Assembly (NCBI GenBank): GCA_025352915.1
Contig: JANXSA010000706.1
Coordinates: 1-7,824, forward strand
Length of the DNA stretch: 7,824 nt
Reading direction: 5' to 3'
Source: Rhodospirillales bacterium
Lineage (GTDB): Bacteria > Pseudomonadota > Alphaproteobacteria > Acetobacterales > Acetobacteraceae
The stretch's first letter is position 1, and each line of letters opens with the position of its first letter. Shown piece after piece: positions 1 to 4,609 of the stretch. Both the position numbers and the translations under genes were made by a program. Below the pieces are notes generated by a model. That model worked only from the letters and a program-made list of their open reading frames with translations. It did no database searches and was not told where the DNA came from.

Positions 1-34
1 CGGACCCCTGGTGGGGTCCGGGGCAAAGCCCCGG
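1..34. repeat. Overlapping double GC hairpin, intergenic repeat-like
   Basis: Two hairpins lie back to back. The first pairs CGGACCCC (1-8) with GGGGTCCG (13-20) around a TGGT loop, a perfect 8-bp stem. The second pairs CCGGGGC (18-24) with GCCCCGG (28-34) around an AAA loop, a perfect 7-bp stem. They share bases 18-20, so they would be alternative structures. On the plus strand the second stem is followed by a CTTTCTTTCTC pyrimidine stretch, so it could end transcription coming from a gene left of the window. On the minus strand it lies about 20 bp past the pip stop codon but lacks a following T run. GC hairpins of this style (GGGGC...GCCCC next to GGACCCC...GGGGTCC) recur between genes in GC-rich alphaproteobacteria, from memory. 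The window edge may cut the element. Confidence 0.6.
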
Positions 35-54
35 CTTTCTTTCTCCCCAGGCGC

Positions 55-1005
55 TCACAGCTTGTCGCGGAAGCGTTCGACGGCGGTGATCAGGGCGCGG
101 CGGCTGCCGGGTTCGAGGGCGGAGTGTCCGGCGTCGGGGAGGTTGGTGAGGCGGGCGGCGGGCCAGGCGGCGGCGAGGGTCAGGGCGCTGGTGGGGGGGC
201 AGACCATGTCGTAGCGGCCTTGGACGATATCGGCGGGGATGGTGGCGATGCGGTGCATGTGGGCCAGCAGGCCGCCGGGGGGGAGAAAGAGGTCGTTGAC
301 GAAGTAGTGGGCTTCGATGCGGGCGAGGCCGAGGGCGGTGCGGTCCTGGGCGAAGCCGGCGACCATTTCGGGGCTGGGGAGGAGGGTGGAGCAGGAGCCT
401 TCGTAGACGGACCAGGCGCGGGCGGCGGGCAGGTGGATGGCGGGGTCGGGGTCGTTCAGGCGGCGCAGGTAGTTGGCCAGGAGGTCGGCGCGTTCGGGTT
501 CGGGCAGGAAGGAGGTGAAGGCGGCGTGGGCTTCGGGGAAGATCGCGGCCGCACCTTGCATGAACCAGTCGACCTCGGCCTGGCGGCCGAGGAAGATGCC
601 GCGCAGGACGCAGCCGGCGACGCGGTCGGGGTGGGCCTGGGCGTAGGCCAAGGCGAGAGTTGAGCCCCAGGAGCCGCCGAAGAGGAGGAATTTTTCGACG
701 CCGAGGTAGCGGCGCAGGGTTTCGATGTCTTCGACCAGGTGGGGGGTGGTGTTGGCTTCGAGGCGGCCGAGCGGGCGGGAGCGGCCGGCGCCGCGCTGGT
801 CGAAGATGACAACGCGCCAGAAGGCGGGGTCGAAGAAGCGGCGGTGGATGATGCCGGCGCCGGCGCCGGGGCCGCCATGGAGGAAGAGGACGGGGACGCC
901 GCGGGGGTTGCCGACCTGTTCCCAGTACATGGTGTGGCCGTCCGGCAGCGGCAGGAAGCCGGTCTGGAAGGGGCCGATCTCGGGGAAGAGGTCACCGCGG
1001 GGCAT
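55..1005 (-). CDS. pip: Proline iminopeptidase (alpha/beta hydrolase, peptidase family S33)
   Basis: This predicted cytoplasmic enzyme removes N-terminal proline from peptides. The 316-residue length matches the usual 310-320 of bacterial proline iminopeptidases, and there is no signal peptide. The oxyanion-hole motif HGGPG is at 43-47. The nucleophile elbow GGSWGS is at 110-115, with Ser112 as catalytic serine. The acid is probably Asp266 in GRYDMVCPP, and the base is His294 in DAGHSA. The N-terminal pattern (PFQTGFLPLPDGHTMYWEQVGNP) and FDQRGAGRS at 68-76 are typical of the family. The ATG at 1005 has a well-placed AGGA (1013-1016) seven bases upstream, which supports this start. The gene lies 33 bp downstream of the rgpF-like gene on the same strand with no terminator between them, so co-transcription is likely although no functional link is evident. 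The broader alpha/beta-hydrolase label is the fallback, but the motif set makes Pip the strong choice. Confidence 0.95.
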   Translation of the reverse strand: MPRGDLFPEIGPFQTGFLPLPDGHTMYWEQVGNPRGVPVLFLHGGPGAGAGIIHRRFFDPAFWRVVIFDQRGAGRSRPLGRLEANTTPHLVEDIETLRRYLGVEKFLLFGGSWGSTLALAYAQAHPDRVAGCVLRGIFLGRQAEVDWFMQGAAAIFPEAHAAFTSFLPEPERADLLANYLRRLNDPDPAIHLPAARAWSVYEGSCSTLLPSPEMVAGFAQDRTALGLARIEAHYFVNDLFLPPGGLLAHMHRIATIPADIVQGRYDMVCPPTSALTLAAAWPAARLTNLPDAGHSALEPGSRRALITAVERFRDKL

Positions 1006-1012
1006 GGCGCGA

Positions 1013-1016
1013 TCCT
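1013..1016 (-). promoter_or_regulatory. Ribosome binding site of pip
   Basis: On the minus strand AGGA lies seven bases before the ATG at 1005, inside the 33-bp gap after the rgpF-like gene. It supports both the chosen start and independent translation initiation within a probable two-gene transcript. Confidence 0.6.
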
Positions 1017-1038
1017 ATACGGGCGAGGTTGTTGGCCG

Positions 1039-2106
1039 CTAGGGCGTCTTGTCGCGGAGGACCTGTTGCAGGTCTTCGTCGATCGCCGCGAAGTCGATGT
1101 CGTAGTGGGCGCGGGCGACGTCGCGCCAGTCGACCAGGTCGATGACGCGGGCGGGGTTGTCGCGCAGCAGTTCGCGTTTGATGAAGGGGAAGCGCACTTC
1201 CATCATCTGGCGCCACAGTTCGGCGGTGGGGTTCATCGGCACGCGGTGCGAGGCTGAGTACAGCACGTGGGTCAGGTGGGTTTTGCGGTTGATGACGAAG
1301 GGGTCGGTTTCGTCGGGGGTGTCTTTGTCTTTTTTGACCAGGGGGGACGGGTCGATGCGGGCGACGAGGTCTTTATAGGGGTAGAGGGCGGCGCAGCTCA
1401 GGCCGTATTTCAGCATCGTGCGGGTCATGCCGACTTCGTAGTTGACGATCACCCAGAGCTTGTTGCGCACCGGGCGGACCGAGCGCCAGAAGATGCTCCA
1501 GCCTTTGCTGGCCAGGGCTTTGGGGCCGACGGCGATGAAGAAGGATTGCAGGTGGTAGCGGTTCTGGTAGCTCTCGGTGGCGCCCCAGGCATCGGCCTGG
1601 GAGAAGTCGATGCGGTCCAGCATCGGGGCGAGGTCGGTGAGTGGGCCATAGACGCTGTCGTTCAGCACCAGCAGCAGGTCGGTGGTTTCGGGTTTGGCGT
1701 CGGCATGGCGCAGGCCGTCGCGCATGGCACCGAAATCGTAGCCGAGGTTGCGGCGGATCAGGATGGCGGCACAGAGCGGCCGGAGCGCTGTCTTGGCGTG
1801 CTCGGTCAGCTTGGCGGAATTGGTGACGAAGACGATGTCCAGGCCGTTGTCGTGCAGCGCCTGGAGATACGGCAGGAGGTAGCGCTGGACCTCGCCGGCG
1901 GGGTCGAAATGGACGAAGACGGCGATGCGGCGGCCGAGCTTGCGGCCGTTGGTCCAGGTTTCGATGACCTGGTTCGGGCTGCGCAGGAAGCTGCGGAAAT
2001 ACGACAGGTAGGCGAGGGCGAGGTAGTAGCGGAAGCGCCAGCGCCGGAAAAAATCCTGGACGGTGTTCAGGATGCTCTTGAGGAAATCCATTCTGGGGGC
2101 CGCCAT
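1039..2106 (-). CDS. Rhamnan synthesis protein F (RgpF)-family glycan biosynthesis protein
   Basis: The 355-residue protein resembles the rhamnan synthesis F family (RgpF, Pfam PF05045), which acts in cell-surface polysaccharide or O-antigen assembly and is thought to be a glycosyltransferase-like protein. Recognisable blocks run in family order: IAVFVHFDPAGEVQRYLLPYL at 61-81, IVFVTNS at 91-97, RRNLGYDFGAMRDGL at 118-132, LLLVLNDSVYGPL at 144-156, ADAWGATESY at 171-180, HLQSFFIAVG at 185-194, and the C-terminal NPTAELWRQMM with FPFIKRELLRDNP (residues 292-302 and 306-318). There is no signal peptide; the aromatic-rich N-terminus (RYYLALAYLSYF, about 26-37) could contact the membrane. The start could be the ATG at 2106 or the in-frame ATG at 2091 (residue 6), and neither has a strong ribosome site. 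No other polysaccharide genes are visible, so substrate and product cannot be inferred. pip follows closely downstream. Confidence 0.85.
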   Translation of the reverse strand: MAAPRMDFLKSILNTVQDFFRRWRFRYYLALAYLSYFRSFLRSPNQVIETWTNGRKLGRRIAVFVHFDPAGEVQRYLLPYLQALHDNGLDIVFVTNSAKLTEHAKTALRPLCAAILIRRNLGYDFGAMRDGLRHADAKPETTDLLLVLNDSVYGPLTDLAPMLDRIDFSQADAWGATESYQNRYHLQSFFIAVGPKALASKGWSIFWRSVRPVRNKLWVIVNYEVGMTRTMLKYGLSCAALYPYKDLVARIDPSPLVKKDKDTPDETDPFVINRKTHLTHVLYSASHRVPMNPTAELWRQMMEVRFPFIKRELLRDNPARVIDLVDWRDVARAHYDIDFAAIDEDLQQVLRDKTP

Positions 2107-2121
2107 CCGCCGCTGTTGTTG

Positions 2122-2148
2122 GCCGCCGCCACACCGTCAGGCGGCGGC
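2122..2148 (-). promoter_or_regulatory. Hairpin in the presumed 5' leader of the rgpF-like gene
   Basis: GCCGCCGCC (2122-2130) pairs perfectly with GGCGGCGGC (2140-2148) around a nine-base loop. On the minus strand it would lie 15-31 bases upstream of the ATG at 2106 and just after the candidate transcription start. No T run follows, so it is not an intrinsic terminator. It could affect translation or mRNA stability, but GCC/GGC repeats are common in DNA this GC-rich and the structure may be incidental. Confidence 0.35.
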
Positions 2149-2159
2149 GGACCGGGAGC

Positions 2160-2188
2160 GGTATAGAGCGCCGCGCCGGCCGGGCCAA
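2160..2188 (-). promoter_or_regulatory. Candidate housekeeping promoter for the rgpF-like gene and pip
   Basis: On the minus strand TTGGCC (2183-2188) and TATACC (2160-2165) are separated by exactly 17 bases. They match the -35 consensus at three of six positions and the -10 consensus at four of six. Transcription would begin near 2153, giving a leader of roughly 45-60 bases. A perfect ten-base palindrome, GGCGATCGCC (2191-2200), lies immediately upstream of the -35 and could be a regulator site. The call rests on sequence match alone. Confidence 0.35.
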
Positions 2189-2246
2189 TGGGCGATCGCC
2201 TCGATGCGAAGCCACGTGGAACTCAGGGAAAGGCTAGGGGCAGGAA

Positions 2247-2284
2247 GATTCTTTTTTTGTGAACAAAAAGAAGCAAAAAAACTT
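2247..2284 (+). repeat. Left inverted arm of the AT-rich element
   Basis: The 38-base arm reads GATTC, T7, GTGAAC, A5, GAAGC, A7, CTT. It matches the reverse complement of 2377-2415 except for one inserted base and about two substitutions. The arm has its own imperfect dyad: CTTTTTGT and ACAAAAAG flank a central GA. The A7 run rather than a T run follows that small hairpin, so it does not look like an intrinsic terminator on this strand. Confidence 0.75.
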
Positions 2285-2334
2285 TATTCGTTTTCGAAGA
2301 CGGCATGTATTGTGGGGATTACTCCTCGCCCCAA

Positions 2335-2357
2335 CCCTCTCCCCCAAGAGGAGAGGG
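2335..2357. repeat. Central hairpin of the AT-rich element
   Basis: CCCTCTCC (2335-2342) pairs perfectly with GGAGAGGG (2350-2357) around a seven-base loop. Outer ACTCC (2321-2325) and GGAGT (2356-2360) offer an alternative pairing. The CCCTCTCCCC...GAGGAGAGGG type of sequence is, from memory, a frequent intergenic repeat motif in several proteobacteria. Its place at the centre of the inverted arms suggests it is part of the same unit. Confidence 0.55.
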
Positions 2358-2376
2358 AGTCCTGCTGTAATGGATG

Positions 2377-2415
2377 AAGTTTTTTTGCTTCTTTTCGTTC
2401 ACAAAAAGAAGAATC
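2377..2415 (-). repeat. Right inverted arm of the AT-rich element
   Basis: Read on the minus strand this 39-base arm is GATTC, TTCTTTTT, GTGAAC, GAAAA, GAAGC, A7, CTT, nearly the same as the left arm. Within it CTTCTTTTTGT and ACGAAAAGAAG form an 11-bp dyad with one G-U wobble. It lies 45 bp past the dsbD-like stop. A T run is missing after the stem in that direction, so a role in ending dsbD transcription is possible but not shown. Confidence 0.75.
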
Positions 2416-2459
2416 CGCTTTTTCGCGTTTTGCACGCGGACGGAGCACGAACTGGGCGT

Positions 2460-4568
2460 TTACAGGCCGGCGCGGACGAGTTCGTCGAGCAGGCGTTGTT
2501 CGGTCAGGATTTGCGGCAGGATCACCGGGGGGGCGCCGCGCGGGGGATAGAGGACATAAAGTGGCACGCCGTCGCGGCCCATGGAACGTAGATATTCGGT
2601 GATCGCCGGGTCGCGGCGGGTCCAGTCGCCTTTGAGATAGGTGATGCCTTGGGCCGCGAAGGCCGCCCGGATGGCGGGTTGGCTGAGGGCGACCTGTTCG
2701 TTGATGATGCAGGTGACGCACCAGGCGGCGGTCATGTTGAGGAAGATCGGCCTGCCTTCGGTGCGCAGGGCGGCAAGGCGGGCGGGGGTGAAGGGTTCGG
2801 TGGAGTCGGCGCTGCTGGCCGGAGCGGTCCCGGCAGTGGCGGTCCCGGCAGTGGCGGGGGGCGTGGTCGCCAGGGTGGAGAGCAGGCCGATGGCCGCGAT
2901 TCCAGCGGCGACCGCGGCGGCGGCGGCGAGGCGGCGGCCGAGGCCGATGCGGTGCTGCGCCAAGCTGGTGGCCCACAGGGCGAAGGCGATCAGCACGGCG
3001 CCGCCGGCGGTGGTGAGCACGCCGGTCGAGCCGGCCTGGAGGCTGGTGACCCAGAGCAGCCAGACGGCGGCGGCATACATCGGAAAGGCGAGCGCCTGAC
3101 GCAGCACGGCCATCCAGGGCCCGGGGCGCGGCAGGCGGCGGGTGATCGCGGGCACGGTTGCGAAGGCGACGTAAGGCAGGGCAAAGCCAATGCCCATGGC
3201 GAGGAATCCGAGCAGGGTGACGGCCAACGGGGCGGCCAGGGCGCCGGCGATCGCGGCCCCCATGAAGGGCGCGGTACAGGGGGTGGCGACCAGCACGGCG
3301 AGCAGGCCGGTGAAGAAACTGCCGGCAGCACCGCCACGGCTTGTGGCGCCGCTGCCGAGGCCGGCGATTTTCTGGCCACCGATCTCGTAGAGTCCGGACA
3401 TGTTGAGCCCGATGGCGAATAGCAGCCAGGCGGTGGCGGCGACGAAGACCGGTGATTGGAACTGGAAGCCCCAGCCGACCGCGGCGCCGGCGGCGCGCAG
3501 TCCGACCAACACGGCCGCGAGCGCCAGGAAGGTGGTGATGACACCGGCGGCGTAGGCGCCCGCCTGGACCCGGGCGGCGCGGCGATGCTGGCTGGCGAGG
3601 GCGGCGAGGCCGAGTGCCTTCATCGCCAATACCGGGAAGACGCAGGGCATCAGGTTCAGGATCAGGCCGGCGGCGATGGCGAAGCCGGCAAGTTGCCACA
3701 GCGGCAGGGCGGCGGCGGGGGCGATGGTGGGGCCCGGCGCCGCAGTCAGGTCGAGCGCGCTGGTGCGGCCGCCATGGTCGGTGATGACGACGACGCCGTG
3801 CAGCCCGGCCGGGTGGCGGAATTCCGGGCCTGGGCGCAGCGCCAGGGCGAGGCCGTCGGCCAGCCTGGTGAGGTCTTGTGGCGCGCTGTGCTCGACCTGG
3901 CCCCAGGCGAGCGGGGCGAACCAGGCTTCGCGGACTTGGGTGGCGTCCAGGCCGGGGATGCGCAGGGAGAGCACGCCCTCGGGCGAGATCGTGGCGGCGT
4001 TCGGCGGGGCGGGGCGCGGGGTGACGGTGTCGGCGGCGGCGAAGAGCGGGGCTTCTGCGGCTGGGGTTGCTGTGGCGCTTGCGGGCAGGGTGAGGGTGAA
4101 ATCGCCGTCCTCGGGGACGCAGATGCGCTCGCAGACCAGCCAGGAGGCGTGGACCTGGATGACCAGGGGCTCGGCGCGGAGTGGGGCGGTCGGTGGACCC
4201 GCTGGGAGGGTGAGGGTGACGGGAAGGACGACCTCGCCATCGTAGCCATAGCTCATCACCGGGCCGGTCAGGTGGCGCGCGGGGGTGGGCCAGGCGATCG
4301 GGCCAGCGGTGATACCGTCGGGCAGGGTGAATTCCAGCTCGGCCGGGGCGCCGGCCTCGCCGGGGTTGCGCCAATAGGTGTACCAGCCCTTCGCCATGCG
4401 CAGGCGCAGGGCCACGCGCAGAGTCTGCCCCGCGGTGTGGGTGTCGGTCTCGGAGATCAGGCTGACATCGGCGCGCGGGCTGGAGGCGACAGCACTTTCC
4501 AGCGCGTGCGCGGCGGGTGCGACAACGCTCAACAGCAACAGGAGGAGGGCGGCCAGGCGAGCGATCAT
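2460..4568 (-). CDS. dsbD: DsbD/ScsB-type membrane thiol:disulfide interchange protein
   Basis: This predicted inner-membrane reductase passes electrons from cytoplasmic thioredoxin to periplasmic thiol proteins. The 702 residues show a signal peptide (1-22, cleavage near AHA), then a periplasmic domain with the pair Cys146-xxx-Cys150 in LVCERICVP. About eight membrane segments span 291-568, with core cysteines Cys309 (LMPCVFPVLAMK) and Cys431 (VATPCTAPFMG). A linker (569-595) leads to a C-terminal thioredoxin-like domain with Trp-Cys617-Val-Thr-Cys620. All three cysteine pairs expected of the family are present. The CxxxC and overall length favour ScsB/DipZ-like reductases over classic E. 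coli DsbD, so the symbol is provisional. The ATG at 4568 is chosen because GGAG (4575-4578) lies six bases upstream and a signal peptide follows directly. An in-frame ATG at 4592 is the alternative; the open frame continues to 5426 but inside hrpB. No dedicated partner (ScsC, TlpA, CcmG) is adjacent. Confidence 0.92.
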   Translation of the reverse strand: MIARLAALLLLLLSVVAPAAHALESAVASSPRADVSLISETDTHTAGQTLRVALRLRMAKGWYTYWRNPGEAGAPAELEFTLPDGITAGPIAWPTPARHLTGPVMSYGYDGEVVLPVTLTLPAGPPTAPLRAEPLVIQVHASWLVCERICVPEDGDFTLTLPASATATPAAEAPLFAAADTVTPRPAPPNAATISPEGVLSLRIPGLDATQVREAWFAPLAWGQVEHSAPQDLTRLADGLALALRPGPEFRHPAGLHGVVVITDHGGRTSALDLTAAPGPTIAPAAALPLWQLAGFAIAAGLILNLMPCVFPVLAMKALGLAALASQHRRAARVQAGAYAAGVITTFLALAAVLVGLRAAGAAVGWGFQFQSPVFVAATAWLLFAIGLNMSGLYEIGGQKIAGLGSGATSRGGAAGSFFTGLLAVLVATPCTAPFMGAAIAGALAAPLAVTLLGFLAMGIGFALPYVAFATVPAITRRLPRPGPWMAVLRQALAFPMYAAAVWLLWVTSLQAGSTGVLTTAGGAVLIAFALWATSLAQHRIGLGRRLAAAAAVAAGIAAIGLLSTLATTPPATAGTATAGTAPASSADSTEPFTPARLAALRTEGRPIFLNMTAAWCVTCIINEQVALSQPAIRAAFAAQGITYLKGDWTRRDPAITEYLRSMGRDGVPLYVLYPPRGAPPVILPQILTEQRLLDELVRAGL
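2824..2857. repeat. In-frame 15-bp tandem duplication in dsbD linker
   Basis: The unit GCGGTCCCGGCAGTG occurs twice in direct succession (2824-2838 and 2839-2853) without a mismatch, followed by GCGG, the start of a third copy. On the minus strand it encodes ATAGT twice (residues 572-581), in the Ala/Thr/Pro-rich linker between the last membrane helix and the thioredoxin-like domain. A length change of one unit would keep the frame, as expected of replication slippage in a tolerant linker. Confidence 0.8.
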
Positions 4569-4609
4569 CGGATTCTCCGCGGCGGCGGACATAACAGAAA
4601 CGGCGGGCG
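4569..4609. promoter_or_regulatory. Very short divergent intergenic region between dsbD and hrpB
   Basis: The two divergent genes are separated by 41 bp if hrpB starts at 4610, or 77 bp if it starts at 4646. Any promoters must overlap each other or the opposing coding region. CATAAC at 4590-4595 (plus strand) matches four of six -10 bases, but I see no good -35 at the correct distance. No convincing operator or terminator is visible, so this entry marks a likely regulatory location and not a defined site. Confidence 0.35.
4575..4578 (-). promoter_or_regulatory. Ribosome binding site of dsbD
   Basis: On the minus strand GGAG lies six bases before the ATG at 4568. This decides the start in favour of 4568 rather than the in-frame ATG at 4592, which would add eight polar residues before the hydrophobic leader. 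Confidence 0.6.

Larger units (their letters stand above)
2107..2246. other. GC-rich leader and spacer upstream of the rgpF-like gene
   Basis: This is the first part of the 353-bp gap between the rgpF-like start and the dsbD-like stop. It contains a 9-bp GC hairpin, a candidate minus-strand promoter and the palindrome GGCGATCGCC (2191-2200). Short reading frames cross it on both strands but none has a recognisable product or ribosome site, so I see no gene here. Confidence 0.5.
2247..2415. mobile_element. MITE-like AT-rich intergenic element with long inverted arms
   Basis: A 169-bp segment between the dsbD-like stop and the rgpF-like promoter is bounded by nearly identical inverted arms (2247-2284 and 2377-2415) around a 92-bp centre. 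Its A and T runs contrast sharply with the GC-rich surroundings. The centre contains another hairpin (2335-2357). No transposase is encoded and I see no clear flanking target duplication, so it would be a non-autonomous or REP/BIME-like repeat rather than an insertion sequence. Reading frames across it give lysine-rich peptides of the type often mis-annotated as small proteins, and I do not call them. Identity as a mobile element is inference; the inverted-repeat structure is directly visible. Confidence 0.5.

Noticed and set aside
2377..2438. Intrinsic terminator for dsbD in the right repeat arm or in the nearby CGCGT/ACGCG hairpin (2424-2438)
   Set aside because: Both stems are followed by A-rich or mixed sequence and not by a T run in the direction of dsbD transcription, so the canonical form is missing.
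2259..2591. A 110-codon plus-strand frame across the AT-rich element, and a 104-codon frame at 2063-2377
   Set aside because: The Lys/Phe-rich peptide comes straight from the repeat arms and neighbouring antisense sequence; such frames are a familiar mis-annotation of intergenic repeats, and no ribosome site or domain is seen.
2284..4374. A 696-codon minus-strand frame in another phase over dsbD
   Set aside because: Arg/Pro/His-rich shadow of dsbD that ends inside the repeat element; no recognisable domain.
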